In this document: piece after piece, positions 12,661 through 26,089 of the stretch
Layout of the letters: each line of letters opens with the position of its first letter
How positions within the stretch are numbered: position 1 is the first letter of the stretch
Assembly (NCBI GenBank): GCA_017163975.1
Contig: JAFFSR010000249.1
Span: forward strand, 3,285,001 to 3,349,000
Reading direction: 5' to 3'
DNA length: 64,000 nt
DNA from: Anastatus disparis
Taxonomy: Eukaryota; Arthropoda; Insecta; Hymenoptera; Eupelmidae
Made by a program: the position numbers and the translations under genes
The notes under the pieces: generated by a model
What the model was told of the DNA's origin: nothing
Seen by the model: the letters and a program-made list of their open reading frames with translations, nothing else
The model's database searches: none

Positions 12661-13350
12661 TTATTGGGGAGAGGCTCTATCCACGGATATTGCATGATTT
12701 TTAATTAATTCTTGATTCGAGCTCATCCCACTATTGTGAGATTGAAATTTACCATTATCAGAAAATCCATTATTTGTTAGAACTTCATCGTGTTTCTCAA
12801 TATCAGTCACGTTAACATTTTTCTTTACAATACATTTAGATTTATCTAATATTCCATTTAAATCATGTTCACTTTTAAATCTGTGGACTCTCTCCCCTCT
12901 CTTTCTCCTCATTATAAATTTACCACCTCTATGCCAAACAAACTTGCAACCTTCTTTTTTAAGATAGTCATTTATATATATTTGAGAATGGTGCTTGGTG
13001 GTAGAAAAACTCCCGAGAAAGGAGGGATCCAGATCCGCTGTCGAAAAACCCGTTTATCTACGCCTAGCCATAAATACCTTCTGCGCCAAGTCATCTCCAG
13101 AAAGTCTAACCAACAATGAGAACGCAACACTCAGACTGCCAACGATCTCACGCCCAGCCGACATCCTGTCCTTATTTTTATTTTCAAAATTAGAGATTTC
13201 AGTGACAGATACAATATTTGAACGTTCAAAAGTTGGAAGTATGGTTCCCAGAACAGCGCAAGCATAATCCTCTAGCCCGACATTAGCCGCAGAGCAGTCC
13301 AGTCCGCAGGACATCACCAAGACACTATTCCCAGAACCACACCTCTTCAC
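12661..13350 (-). pseudogene. LINE-1 ORF1 (C-terminal part)
   Basis: This is the nucleic-acid-binding ORF1 of the same element, lacking its N-terminus. The visible part has an RRM-like core region (around IVSVTEISNF to SLLVRLS) and the typical ORF1 C-terminal signature: IYINDYLKKEGCKFVWHRGG followed by basic residues. One in-frame TAA at 13,054-13,056 splits it; both halves are in the same frame. It ends just before ORF2 begins, as expected for two-ORF LINEs. Confidence 0.75.
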
Positions 13351-13370
13351 AGCAAGTAAATCGACATTTT

Positions 13371-16300
13371 AAAATACAAAGGATTTCCTATTTACCATAA
13401 ATAGGAGTCTATTAAAAGTTTTGATCCTATCAAGAAACTAACATCAATTTTAAGATTATTATTTTGAAAACAAATAAATGACGATATCATTTGATTCTAT
13501 GGTCTTTTATCTACAAAATAAATAACTGTTCAGGTCAAATTATCATAAAATAGCAATAAAATTAATAAAATAGTTATGAGCTCTATTCGTCCATGATTAG
13601 TCAATTAGTCAGTATTATTTAGTGCCTATCTTAATCAGTCTCATAATATTAATTTTTTCAATTTGTATAATTTATATATGGTTTTCATTTTAATTATATC
13701 AGAAAGAGGAAATCTTGACGAAAACGCTTATATTTTATGGTAGCTTTAGAAACATTTAAATTTTATACAAAATTACATATTACACGCGTGTTTCATAATC
13801 GGAGTCACTTTTCTTATTGTTTTATTATAAGCTACTTTACCTTACATATCAACTCATGTAGATCAAATTTTTTTTTCAAATTACTATGTTCAAAATAATA
13901 AATTTTTAATAAGAGATTAAAATTGGTTTATTTTATTTTATTTTGTAAAAAGATTAGGAAAAGGTCTATTAAAAAAAGGAAAATTTGAATTGGGTGGGCT
14001 CTTTCTCCTTTAATGAAGTTTGTTGAAAAGAGAGAGAGAGACTTATTGATTTCCTCTAGCAGTAGTTTTTAAATCTGTAATTAATTGTAAATTTTATGTT
14101 TATATTACCAAATATTTTTATCGATTTTTTTGGCTTTAAAGTATTTTAGACGTTATTAATCAAAAATAAAATTTTATCTTTTAGCTGAAGTTTTAATATG
14201 AATGTATGGAAAAATATCGATTGTGAATCAGCTTAGTGATAAATAATCGATCTCGACATTGTTTCGAAGTAGTAAAAGTGAATTGACAATTTATATTAAA
14301 TTAATAATTAACGCGGTGTATAAAAATTATTAACAGATATAAAAACAATAGTAAAAAAAATATTAATTTTTTTAAACTGACTTCTAAAAAAATTGAGTTT
14401 AAGTTGCCTTTCTAACCTTCATTCACGTTCTGATTAGTATTTAAAGAAAATATCTTCACTTTTATTTCTTTAATTAACAAGTACTTTACTTATTTTGTGA
14501 GAGTAGATGCATCAATGTTTACATACTGGAAACGTGTATTTGCATTATTATAGAAGTTGTTCTTAAAAAAGTAAGTTATGAACATTAATAGAAAATCGGA
14601 TCTTTTTCTATTAACTCATTTTCTGTCGTTTCTTTTTCTTTGAATATTTTTCAAAATTATATTTAAAAAATCTATTGACTGAAACTTATTTAAGATTAAG
14701 TATTCCATTTTATTGATATTTTAAAAAATGTTCAATGTATACATTTTTTATTTACATATCATGTTACAAACTTTGATGACATCATAATTAAATGAGTCAT
14801 GAATTAAAAAATAAGTCTACCTTCTTTTGTGAAAATCAAGATTCTGATAATATAACTTGAAGTTATATTGCAATGAAAAGTTGCAGTATCATCCTAAATC
14901 TTGAGCATCTAGAATATTTTCTTGACATAGTAAGCAATTATTATATGATTTTATCATAATCATTTCACGTACGAAAGCTCATTTATTTTTTTCATAATTT
15001 TTTCTCCAATTTTATAGATTCCCTTGAATATTACACTGCTAAAGACAGTACATTTTAAGAATTTGGACATAAAGAACGTTATATAAAAAAAAGGATATTA
15101 AGAACATCTCGGTTTGCTGTTGTTTACTATTCTTTAAGTTAAATCTTCAAGTTCTTTTAGGGTATTATGTAAATGATTAAGCTTTCTACGGTTTTAAGTG
15201 TTCATTTTTAGTTTAATTATATATAATAGTAATTAAATATGCTTCTTATTTACAAAAATTCATAATATAATGTATTATAATTTCCATTATTAGAGAGTTA
15301 TAATAACGTATTAAATTTTTCTTTGCTGGAGATTATTTTATAATTTTTTTTTTTTTAATATCAAAGTTCAAAAATTAAATTTTTTAAACGTTTTTTAACG
15401 ATTAGGTAAAAAAAACTCATTGTAGACAGAAACTTTAAATTCAAAAAAGTTGTAATTCAAAAAGATCAAGCAGTTTTGTTTGAAAAGTTCTTTATTATAA
15501 TTTATTGTTTATGAGTTATTGCGAATAAGCGTTAAAAACTTAGTTTTTTTTTGCATTATGATATAAACAAAATTTTTTAGGTAAAGTGTTTTAAATAAAA
15601 GAGTTTTGTAATAATATTGTAAGCTGCTGCTATCGCAAGCTTAATTATATTTTGCCAATTCTACGTGTAAATACAGCATTATATCAATAATCTACTTAGA
15701 GCAAACTTCGGGTATAAGTGAGTGGTTATAATTACAATAATATAATTATTGGTAGTTCACTATCTCATAAACTTGTAATAATTTAGTGATATTTGGTTTT
15801 TATTAAGGAAAAACCAAATCGTCACTTATTATGATTGCTGTATGAGTAACGACGCCGTTTCTCTTAAAATTTCGAGAACGAAACGTCGTGCCTCTCTCGA
15901 TTCAATGAATTTAATTCTATCACGCGAAAATCCAATAAAGTCAACTTTACCGCTACACTTACAACGCGAAATTGACAAACTATATATTATAATATCTGTG
16001 GTAATATTGATACGTGCGGTGAAGTCGTCACGTCATTAATAATTATTTCTTCAAATTACAAATGTTTACTGCACGGCCACAACCACATGCCTATTTACTA
16101 TGTTCGTGTGGTTTTATTTATTAATTTGTTGTGTTCATTTAGGAAAAGAGCTAACTCGTAGACGGTAAAGGACGCCTTGCCTAACCGCTTCGGGGCCATA
16201 TTCTCAAGGAAAGGAAAAAAGGATGTGAGAATGAGATAGGTTTTAATTCTTAGCCTCAAGTGCCTGCTCGATATTAATAGTTAAACTAAGAATGTAATTT

Positions 16301-17167
16301 TATTAATTTTAAAACACTTACAAACACGGATGAAAACTCGTGTTTGTAAGGCATGAATTCACTAGTATAATCATTTAACTTGATAATTTTTATTTTTAAA
16401 AACACGACACACGGCACTAAAATTATTGATATTACAAGTAGACAAACGGGTATATAGGCAAAGTATATGTCAACCTACTTCGCCGTCTTACTGCCTACTT
16501 GTAACAATAAAACTCCATTCTGACTCAAGATTTTATTTTAAAGTTATTTATTCAACTAAATCAGACACGAGAGTGATTCTCTTTACATTTTAATTCAAGC
16601 ACATAGGCTCGCTTTCAAGCCGCCAACGCTCATATCGCCTCTCTTACGCTAGAGAAGGGATATCACATGTAAAACACGTAGATAACTGTACGAAGCATGG
16701 GCGTAGCTGCGCGCTGGGAACGCGCGTTCGGTTCTCGACCGAGTGCGGATTAAGGCAATGTGTCACAATATATTATACATTTTCACGCTGAAAATTTTTG
16801 TATGAAATGATTTCTGCAGAAATTATGTCCAAAAAGCCTTTTTTTAATCGCAAATCACATTTATCTTTAAAACAACTTATATAATGCAAATAATTTGTAA
16901 AATAAAAAGGTTGTATTTTTAAATAATCCACAAGTCTATTGAAAAAAATTTTTTTCTAAAATTGTTTGTTTTTACTTTACTACAATTTTTATACCAAAAA
17001 TGCATATTTTTCATGATTATTTCATTTTATAGGACTAATTAAAAAAAAACATTTTAGTTTTTAATGCAACAAATTAAAATTTTCAATATAAAAAATGGTA
17101 TGTCCTTTTTGCGATAATAAAAATGTAAGGCACTCCATGTAGCGGTCGCGCCTAATAATCAATGTTT
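13371..17167. other. AT-rich intergenic sequence
   Basis: About 3.8 kb with no recognisable gene. From about 15,840 to 16,770 the base composition is less extreme and short GC-richer strings occur (for example CTAACCGCTTCGGGGCC near 16,180, and 16,690-16,740), which could be a decayed element or solo LTR. I could not find paired ends. A 65-codon open frame at 15,842 has no recognisable motif. Confidence 0.4.
16317..16350. repeat. Perfect 12-bp-stem hairpin
   Basis: CTTACAAACACG (16,317-16,328) and CGTGTTTGTAAG (16,339-16,350) are exact complements around a 10-nt spacer. No T-tract or gene places it as a terminator, and the function is unknown. Confidence 0.6.
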
Positions 17168-17427
17168 TTTTAATAAAGAAAAATTATTTTTATCTCTTTA
17201 TTTTCAAGAAAACCTTTAAAAACTTGAAAGTAGAGGTTACAACAGACAATTTGGTTTTTCAAGGTTTTCTTGAAAACGAATCGATAAAAATAATTTTTTC
17301 TCATAAAAAAAAATATTGCTTATTATGATGATACAAGATGGAGCTTTCTCCTTATTTTTGCTAAAATTATTATTTGGCAAAACATTGATTTTCTGATTAG
17401 AAAAGGACAGAGATATACGACCTGCTC
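17168..17427. mobile_element. Palindromic TTAA MITE, family 1 (copy b, left end missing)
   Basis: The centre and right half match family 1, including the GAAAACC fold-back segments, ACAAGATGGAGCTTTCTCC and the terminus CGACCTGCTC followed by TTAA (17,428-17,431). The left approximately 130 bp is absent, and the sequence changes abruptly near 17,165. Confidence 0.75.
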
Positions 17428-17431
17428 TTAA

Positions 17432-18098
17432 TATCGTATGATTATAATGTAATGCTACAATAAGTGCGTAAGATAACCCTTTGTTTTTGAGATGCAATCG
17501 AAAATATGTAAGCTATAACAGAACCAAAAATTTCATTTCTCACTATATTATCTATTAATATCTTAAATTTTATACAAATGATCTCACTGATATATTTAAT
17601 ATGTCAGTTGTTCCTTCTGGAAAATTTTTCTAAAATTTCTTTTAGTTTTTTCCATTTCGGATTACATGTTATTGTTATAAATAAATCTAGTCTTCCTAAT
17701 GTTCTCATAACTGCCATTGCATCTTGATACTATTGCTGCCTATATCTCGAACTGCCAATATATTATAAGAATAAAATAAAAAGATTTTAGTTCCACAATA
17801 TAAAGCAGTCCCTCTCATGCAGCGGTGTATATTGTATCTAGCTAAACTAGTGCAACATACTAGCTGTAAGTCTGTATGCAGATTTTTCCATATTTTACTA
17901 TTATAAAAAATAAAAAGGTAATGAGATAACTTATTCAAATAAATATAAGTAATTTCCTTTCTAGTAGATAATTTTGGATACACACTAAGATCATAATTAT
18001 CACGAATTCCTGAACTAGGAGTTGCTGTTTATTATTTTTTTGCATAAGATAAAATTTACAATTTAAAATATTTTGTATGTTTAATAATTATAATTATT
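17432..18098. other. AT-rich spacer
   Basis: Nothing recognisable. A 92-codon open frame on the minus strand (17,705-17,983) shows no motif. Confidence 0.4.
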
Positions 18099-19290
18099 AC
18101 AATAGCTCATTTCATTACATAATTACACGTAAAAATAGAAAAGAGTTCATTATCGCACATTGATAAGTATTGCACACGGATATGTTGTCGATCATAACTC
18201 ATTTACTCATTTTGCATTAAATAAAAGTGTTATTTATTGCTCATCTGAAAGTATTGCACTTAAAGATGTCGATTTAAAAACTTTTCTGCATTTTTATCAT
18301 AATTATAAAAAGTTTATTGTCGCGCCCTTTAGAGTATTGCAGTGGAGAAGATCGTCTATAGGTGTATTCTTAAATAATATATTACTGTATGCATCTTGTA
18401 CATGTAGGCCAAGAATTTAAAAAAAGTAGTAAATTTAAAAATCGGTATTTACAAAATTATCTGGCGTCCGTGGATAAAGGTCAGCCCGTTATATAAATCA
18501 ATTAGATTAGAGACGTTAACAAGTAACATATGGGATAAATTTTATGATTTTCTAGAAAATCTTTGTTTTAAATACCATTTTAACGGTTTTCAGTGACGTA
18601 GTATATGGAAACAAGATTAACTTGCAATGTTGTGTGTAAATTAAACTCAAAATTAATCATCAGTGACACTAGTAAGCCCCAGTCGGGTATTTCTAGTTAA
18701 TTTTAAGATATTGTCGTATTAAATTGATTATCGCTTACGTACACGGTTTTCATCGAATGATCGATGTAAAGGGTTTCTAGCACGTTTTTGTCCCCTTTTC
18801 GAAGTTGTATCTCTTTTTATCATCTACCAGTAATCTGCCAACATATTTATGCCCCACCTTCCTTGAAATCTGCGTTCAAATTCTTTCAAGTCTTGGAAAA
18901 ACCTTTCACCTTGCTCTTCACTAAAGTCACCGATATTTTCAGGAAAACTTTTGTCAAAGTTTTCATTTCTAAATAGAGTACGGATTTCTGGACCGTCGAA
19001 AATGCCTTCGTTTAATTTAGCATCTGATTTCTAATGAATTACTTTTTCTAAGTATTCAAAACATTCGCCATTTTTGTCCAATGCCTTGAATAATTGTTTC
19101 ATCAACCCAAGCATTATATGCAGAGGAGGTATCAAAATTCTGGACGAATCCACGAAAAGTTCTTTAAGAATATTCTGTTTTCCAGGTTGAAATGACTTTC
19201 TGGGTGGCCAAATTTTTTTTTAGTGATTCGTTCTATCTCTACTATCGAACATACACAAATAACATGGATACTTAGTGAATCCAGATTGTT
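18099..19290. repeat. Left arm of inverted repeat
   Basis: The arm pairs with 27,102-28,657. It lacks about 200 bp of the coding region relative to the right arm, and it differs completely between about 18,200 and 18,500, where the right arm has unrelated sequence (28,060-28,540). Confidence 0.7.
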
Positions 19291-20335
19291 GTTCTAGTAT
19301 CATAGATAGAATTGTTAAGTCTCTACATATTTTCTATATGTGGTCTTCGTATTTTATTTTTGTCAAGAGCAATTCAAGATTAGAATACTCTTCTTTTAGT
19401 ACAGTTGAATGTGCTAACGGTATAGGAGCATACTTGTTTGCGATGTGAAGGAGGACAGCTTTAAGGCTGCGTTTGATGAATCAATGAATAGCCGCCAATT
19501 CTCAGGTTTGTAAACGTTTGGTTTTATTTTATCTATAAGTCCTTTCACATTGGTGCAGTATACTAGATTTGAATTTTCCTTGAAGTATTTACAGAAGCTT
19601 TCTTCTTGATTGCGGTATATGTTTATTTTAGTATCTTTTGTCGACATGTTTCTCCCCTTTAAGTCTGAAGCTAGTACTTCTGATTGTTCTTTAGATGATC
19701 CAATCTTATTAAATCGTCGAGACTTTCTTGACCATATTTTTCGACTGTTTGCTCTTTACCGATAGGAACATACTCTTCATCATTGTTTTCTCCACTTTTA
19801 TCGGACTCGTAAGAATCCTTCTCATCTGTTGCTTCATCATTGTTGTCAGTTTCTTATTCATTGATTTGATTTGACAAATCGTCATCTACATTTAGAGCAC
19901 CAAAACCTGTTGCAAAACAATCTCGTGACTCTTTATCCTCGAATGCTTCCACAAATACTTTTTGTGGAAACTCGACGCTCTGAACGCTAGGATGAACTAT
20001 ACATTCTTTTTTAATGTTGCTTATACTTTCAATTTTTGTTAAACAAAAGTAACAATAGCTTTTATCTTTTGGTTTTTTTCACTTTTTAGGTATTGTAAAT
20101 TTTAATTTGGCCTTGTTCTGATTTGAACTGAATCGATTCATCATTGTGTAACATGAGCCACAGACAACATGAGGGATCCACGTTTTGTCTTGCTGTGAAA
20201 TATCACTATCAAAGCATATCCCATATGAATAGTTCATTGAATTTGTAATTTTTCTTCTGTTTTTTATCTCGATGTATAAAGAACATACATAACAGAAGTT
20301 ATCTGGATTTCCTGTGCAATTATGACCAAATCAGT
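18740..20335 (-). pseudogene. Decayed zinc-cluster protein of a repetitive insect family (left copy)
   Basis: Read on the minus strand, the N-terminal part has a cysteine cluster (CTGNPDNFCYVC, then QDKTWIPHVVCGSCY). This is followed by an acidic middle section, a segment containing NWRLFIDSSNAALK (19,647-19,414), then PPLHI, GLMKQL and FEYLEKV, and a basic C-terminus ending near RSFDENRVRKR. I recognise the combination from a high-copy family of uncharacterised transposon-associated proteins in insects and other invertebrates; its biochemical role is not known to me. Several stops and frameshifts, and a deletion before FSEEQGE, make it a pseudogene. Confidence 0.65.
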
Positions 20336-20359
20336 TGCCGGATGTGCCAGCAGAGTTTA

Positions 20360-20765
20360 TTGAAGGTTGAAGGTTGTAATGTGCCATAAATGTAATGTGA
20401 ACCCCATACGCTAGGAATCCTGTCCCGATCACAGGTGAGTCCGCCATCCTAAGGGTGATAACTCCCATTCCTCTCCAGGCCTAAGTATGAGAGCTTTCTG
20501 ACTTCGACGAGAACAAAGTCAACTCGTCGTAAAACACACTACGGCGTCATCCTTACATCCCAGCGCTTTCCTGCAAGACAGCGCGCCTTCGCTGGTTTCG
20601 TTTGTGACGTTGCAAAAATACCCCAAACGTACAAATTCAAAAATTTATAATTTTACTTTGTCTATTCTCTTGCCCAGACTATCTTAGAGGAGATTCGAAC
20701 GAAAATCAGCTCGTGCTCGGGGCGCACCAGTTCTCATTAACCGCGTTCAATAGAAAACAATTTTC
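20360..20765 (-). mobile_element. Possible tRNA-SINE-like repeat
   Basis: On the minus strand, a B-box-like GTTCGAATCTC lies about 50 bp downstream of an A-box-like GGTTAATGAGAACTGG. A GC-richer body follows (GGCCTGGAGAGGAATGGGAG, GGGACAGGATTCC), then a repeat-like AACCTTCAACCTTCAA end. No clear target duplication was found. It could be another GC-rich repeat class. Confidence 0.35.
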
Positions 20766-21946
20766 CTCTAGAATTTATTTATATTGAAGAATTTATATTT
20801 AAGTCATGCCAGGCAAACACACACGGAATCTATCAAAATGTTTTTACATAAATAATTTAAGACACTTTTTTCTAGCTTAAGAAAATAATTTAATTTTTTT
20901 TTTTTCTAAATACAATAAAATTTTTATCGAGTAACTTCTTCCGGCACAAAAAAAACTCGTCGCTTGCTATAACACACACACATATACCTCTTTCACGCTC
21001 TCTTTCTTTCGCGTCTCTCCCTTTTTGTCTCATTAAAATTTTCTCTGACCATGGTCGAATTTAAACTATTATTACATACAACCCAATACTAATACGCTTA
21101 TTATATTAACGCATAAACTCTCTGCATTCAATCACTATTTCTCTCTCTCTCTTAAAAAAAAAGAGTTTAAAAAGCACGCATTCGACTGGTTAATCGATGG
21201 AGAGCGCAGGGATCAGCATAGGGAAGCAACTGCTCTAGACTGAGCCCTAGTTGCTGTGGGATTACCAGCTGGCGTACGCAGTTTAACTTAATTTTACTGA
21301 AATAAATTTTTGGTTTATTCTTAAATTTTACATAAGCTTTTCTTAATTATTTTTCATTGTTTTTCAAATTAGAAATTTTTGTTGTTCCTTTTTTTTAATT
21401 ACACTAGTTTATTTTTTTATGTTAATTCTTTGTATTGTACTTGTTGAATCATACGGGGTACTACCCCATGATTAATAAAATTTTTGTCATATCAAGTCAA
21501 ATATCTCTCCAAGTGAGTATAGTTGGCTGCCTGTTTGTAACGCTCTGTTTGTTTTTGATATTGTTGCTGCTTACTCCTGCCTATGGGCGTTTTGTTACAG
21601 GTAACTTGCACGCTAAAATTGCAAGGCATTTGGTGAATAAAAAAGTTTTATCTGCTTTTCGTGCCTTGCATTGGATTTTTTACATTTTGTGGTGACTTTT
21701 TGGAGGAGATTATGTTGGCTTGGCGGCATGGCTGAGGAATTCGATTGACGTTCACGCACTATTGGCTATTCCTGGTACTACTATCCACCTTATCTAATAT
21801 CAGCCGTTAAGGAAGTTTTCCACTTAGCCAACTACAGTGATCTGCTGTCGATTATACGCCACGTTTTTTTCGATTGTTACAGTGTTTACTGCCTACATCT
21901 TTACCTCTGACTTTTAGGTTAGTGCTCTCTCATTGCTGCTACGATA
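20766..21946. other. Spacer and probable LINE-2 5-prime region
   Basis: AT-rich, with pyrimidine-rich strings (CTCTCTTTCTTTC near 21,000 and CTCTCTCTCTC near 21,140). The last several hundred bases may be LINE-2 5-prime UTR, but no boundary is visible. An open frame at 21,435-21,695 is hydrophobic without recognisable motifs and is probably spurious. Confidence 0.35.
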
Positions 21947-21949
21947 TGT

Positions 21950-23165
21950 GTGTGTGTGGTATGTGAGTGTGAGATCATACGTTCTGCGCCTTTACTTCAA
22001 TGTGTACATTGTAGTCACCTGTTCCATTTTACTTGTTGTGATTCTACTTGGTTCATAGGTGATCGTAGGATTACTTGCTGTGCCCGCTTTACACGTGCAT
22101 CTAAGCAGCGTGGCACGTGCATTGATAATTTTGCTGTTGGAACAGAGCGTGAATTCGAACTCGAGAGTATCACATCGCCGCTTTTAGTGGGAAAAAGGGG
22201 CGTGGCTTTGCCTAACACATCTTTATAGCCGCTAGCTCGTAGGCGTCGCCTTAGCTTAGAAGGTAGCTCCCCACACTCTGGTCATTCTACATTGCCGGGT
22301 GGGGCGTCTACGCCTACTTGTCTCTCTTTGCCGTCGCAGTACATGACTGACGCTTCTCTGCCTTCTGTAGGTGCTATGCTCGAAAGTACGTCTTTCTCAT
22401 AATCATACTAAGCTAGCAGCTGGCGTCGTGATGAGTACTAATGGTAACTCTGCTGCTATGTCTGATAAAACTCCACCACCTTGGTTCTTGGGGTTTAAGG
22501 AAGGCCTTACTGTCGCACTGGGTGAGATAACATCAGGTATTAAAGGTATTGCTTCTAGAATTGACAATCTTGAATAGGCTGTAAAAGAAGCCAAGGAGGA
22601 ATGTGCCGCAAATTCTCGACGTATTGAAACTCGTTTGTTGCGCACGGAGTCTGTGTTATCTCGTCCCTATAAGGATTCTTGTGAGATCTTGGTCTCTGGA
22701 CTGCCTTTTGGAAATTGATCCACTAAGTCTTGATAATTTTATGAAGATCCTCACTCCCATGGGACTCAATATTGAAAGATCGCACTTCCTTGGTGTGCGT
22801 AAATGGTCACCCAAAACTGCTGGTGATGATCTGAGTAATGAGGAGGTTAATACTAATAAAAATTTAGTGGTGGTTCAGTGCTCATCTAGTCACGTTCGTG
22901 ATCGTGTTGTCGGATCGGCATCTAGACTACATGAGTTTCCATGCCAGCGTATTTTCAGTTGCGGCGGAAACTCTAAAATCTTTGTGCGGGCATTATGGCC
23001 TAAGGAGGTCTACCTATTATTGAAAAAGGCTAAAGCGGCTAAGAAGGATATTAATTAGGAGTGGCCTTTTGTCACTGATCTCAAGGTATATATGAGACGC
23101 ACGAAGGACTCTGTTCCTATCCTTATCGCTTCTGAGGCTGATTTTAGCCTCCTTACCTCCTAATT
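21950..23165 (+). pseudogene. LINE-2 ORF1 with PHD-like zinc finger
   Basis: The N-terminus has a Cys/His pattern like a PHD finger (CVVC, then CVHCSHLFHFTC, then CC). A coiled-coil-like stretch follows around FKEGLTVALGEI to RIDNLE (22,485-22,577). It ends in a TAG, after which the same protein continues (AVKEAKEECAANSRR) and then shifts frame into an RRM-like part (SEILVSGLPF, then LVVVQCSSSHVRDRV). The C-terminus has the usual VYLLLKKAKAAKKDIN-type region followed by a TAG and a short tail (VYMRRTKDSVPILI). It is the RNA-binding partner of ORF2. It is broken by at least two stops and a frameshift. Confidence 0.75.
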
Positions 23166-23176
23166 AAAAATGAGTT

Positions 23177-26089
23177 TTGAGAGACTCTCAGGTTATTTCG
23201 TCCGCTGTATTGTCCTCTCGTCACTTAAGTAATGTTTTTTCTTCAAATTCTTTAATTGATTATGTAAGTGTTGCCCACGCAAATGTTAACCGCCTAAAAA
23301 CTCATTTTAACGAGATTGAATTTCAGTGTTGGTCTAAGGCTTATGATACTTTTAGGATCACAGAGACCTTTCTTTCGGAACTTCATTCCACGATCATCAT
23401 AAATATAGATAGTTATGAGTTTTATCGGTTGAATAGGCAAGGCAAATCAGGTGGTGGTGTTGGTGCTCATGTTCGTGATACCTTTAAAACTAGAATTCTT
23501 TACTATTCTGATCCTTTTTTTGATAATACTCCAGAATTCCTCATATTAGATACAAGTGTTGGCGCAAACTCTTTGTTATTCTGTATAATTTATGTAAGAC
23601 CTAAGGCTTCTGCGCCCGATAGCCTCTTTAATTTTCTATCCGAGCATATGTTAAATTACAAAAATATTATAACTGGAGATTTCAACATTAATTTACGTAA
23701 GTCTTCATACTCATCCGATGCTCTTAGGTCTTGTTTTGACTCTCTATCTCTGTTTCTGGTGCGCTCTGAGGCCACTCATCACGTTTTCACCTTGGATCAT
23801 GACTCTCATACTTGGCTGGATTTATTCGCCATAAACGATAGGTCAGCTTTACTAGCATATGAAAAGTCCAATGCTCCATTTATTGCTGGTCATGATTTAA
23901 TTGAAATTAAATTCAAGCTTTCTAGACCTGAAAGGGCTGTTAAATCTTTGTTAACTAAAAACTTCAGTGATTGTAATACTACTGCTCTTAAACTTGAACT
24001 TTCTCGATGTCTATCTACATGTTTTCCTGCGAGTCCATTATCTACTTTTTCTCCTCATGTGTTGTCAAATCCATTATACTCTTCTTACTCAGGTTCAATT
24101 ACTTTACATCAATCTGTTTCTGAACTGGCTGAATCGAATGGCCACCTTATTGATGCTAAGGTTACTAATTTTACATCTAGTTTTGTTAAAGTCTTCGACA
24201 AATTTGCTCCTGCTTCGCTTACTTGTGAAACGTCGTGATAACTACTATCGCTTGGCTTAGAGAACTGGTTCGGCAGATGACTATGCTCGTTTTAAACAGC
24301 TACGAAATAAAGTCTCAAACTTTCTCTCTAAATGAAAAGATGACTTTATAGCTAACAAGCTTTTATCTGCTCCTACAGTCAAAAATAAATGGTCTGAACT
24401 TCGCAAGTTAGGACTTGCTACAAACACTCTGCCGTTTCCTCTTAAATATTTTTCTTTGTCGGTGCTCTTAAAGCATTACACATTGGTTTCATCTATTAGT
24501 CCTGCTCTGACTAACGCTGATATTGACCGTGTTCTCTCCACGCCTCTCAGATCAGATATTCCAGTCTTTCATTTTACTCCAACTAGTTCTAATACTGTAG
24601 TAAATATTCTGCGTTCGGCTGGCTCTGAAGCTGTTGGTTCTGATTCTATTTCTGCTAAAATGCTTAAGCTTGTGGACAATTCCATAGCTGATGGTTTAAC
24701 CTCTGTTATAAATGACTCTCTTGTCCATGGGTATTTCCCGGCAGCTTGGAAAAGAGTATTCCTATTACCATTGTCTAAGCAGATTGAGATAGACAGCCCA
24801 ACTCAGACTCGTCCTATTGCCAAACTATGCAAGATCTCGAAAGTTTTGGAAAGGGTCCACACCCAGTTCTCAGATCATCTCGAGTCAAATCTCTTGCTTG
24901 ACACTTATTAGACTGAGTTAAGAAAGGGTCATAGTTTTCAAACAGCCCTATTACACTTGCTGGATGATTGTAGGATTGCTATCGATCGTCGTATGGCTAC
25001 CTTGATACTTCTCTTCGACTTCTGAGGCGTTTAATAGAGTTCCTCATGCTAATCTGTTTGTCAAGTTACGTTCTCTGAACTGCTCTGATACTGTCATCAA
25101 ATGGTTTGCCTCCTACTTATCTGATAGATCTTATTCTGTGATGGATAACTTGAATAATACTTCTGGATGGTAGTTTGTATTGGCTGGTGTTCCTCAGGGC
25201 AGTGTCCTGAGGCCACTATTGTTCTTGGTTTATATAAATGACATCTCTGATGTGTTGTCTTTATTAAAACATATACTCTTCGCCGACGACCTTCAAATTT
25301 ATAAGTCCTTCCTACCGGTAAATCTGGTAGATGAGCTTAGTCTTATTAATCATGAGATTACTTCTGTGGTTAAGTGGGCGAATGAAAATGGTCTGTTGTT
25401 GAATGCGGGAAAAACTCGAGCTATACTCATTGGCAGTGAACAGTTCATCTCTCGATTGAAGGATAATCCTGCTCCTAATATTTTGGTTGGAAATAACATT
25501 GATCCCTACTCTTCGGTAGTCAAAAAATCTTGGTATATGGATATCCTCCACTCTTGACTGGAATAAGCAAGTCTGTGCGACGATTCGTAAGGTACATGCT
25601 ACTTTACGGACGCTGAAATTTTATAAACATGCTTTGTCTAAGGATACTAGGAAACAGCTCGCTGAGTTCCTTATTTTTCCGCATTTTGACTATGCAGCTG
25701 TCACTGATGATGATATTCCACAAACACTAAACTTGCGTCTGCATAAAGCCTTTAATGCTAGCATTCGTTTTGTTCATGGCCACATACGCAGTCGTAATAG
25801 AGTAACGCCTTTTCGCCTTCAATATCGTTGGCTTTCGGTTCAAAATAGATGCCTATACTTAAAAATCTCTTTGGCATTCCACGTGCTTGTTCATGGTAGC
25901 CCATCATATCTAGCCACTAGGTTCTTAAGGAAGCACATTCATGCGTCTGTGCGTTCCTCTGTTAGGCTACCGCCGAAACTATTTATTTGTCCTAACGTTC
26001 GTACTGCTGTTATGCAACATTCTTTTGTCTATTCTGCGGCTGACTACTTTAACAAAGAACTCTCTTCATTGAAAGAAAAACTCGTATAG
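23177..26089 (+). pseudogene. LINE-2 ORF2: endonuclease-reverse transcriptase
   Basis: The endonuclease part (23,177-24,238) shows AHANVNRLKTHF, FRITETFLSE, the catalytic TGDFNINL, SHTWLDLFAIND and AGHDLIEIKF. The RT part shows AAWKRVFLLPL, RPIAKLCKISKVLERV, FDF then a frameshift into EAFNRVPH, GVPQGSVL, and the polymerase box LFADDLQIY. The C-terminal domain (25,634-26,089) is intact to a natural stop. Breaks include stops after the endonuclease (about 24,238-24,340), a TAG at about 24,909, a stop plus frameshift at motif A (about 25,025), a TAG near 25,172 and a shift near 25,557. It cannot make active protein as it stands. Confidence 0.85.

Larger units (their letters stand above)
9740..13370 (-). 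mobile_element. Non-LTR retrotransposon LINE-1, 5-prime truncated
   Basis: On the minus strand the order is a partial ORF1 (13,350-12,661), then ORF2 with endonuclease and reverse transcriptase (12,660-9756). The gene order, APE-type endonuclease, YADD box and C-terminal domain suggest the CR1 superfamily (CR1, L2 or Daphne-like). Clade assignment is inference. The 5-prime end stops inside ORF1 near 13,370, which suggests truncated reverse transcription. The copy has few inactivating changes and is the best preserved LINE in the window. Confidence 0.88.

Noticed and set aside
15842..16039. Possible small gene of 65 codons
   Set aside because: No recognisable domain, neighbouring gene or promoter, and the length is expected by chance in this much sequence.
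16499..16768. Possible solo LTR (TGTAACAATAAAA... to ...GTGTCACA)
   Set aside because: TG/CA-like ends are present, but no target duplication or second copy is seen in the window; too weak to annotate.
18160..18420. 86-codon frame in the left inverted arm
   Set aside because: It crosses the point where the arm departs from its partner and has no motif; probably spurious.
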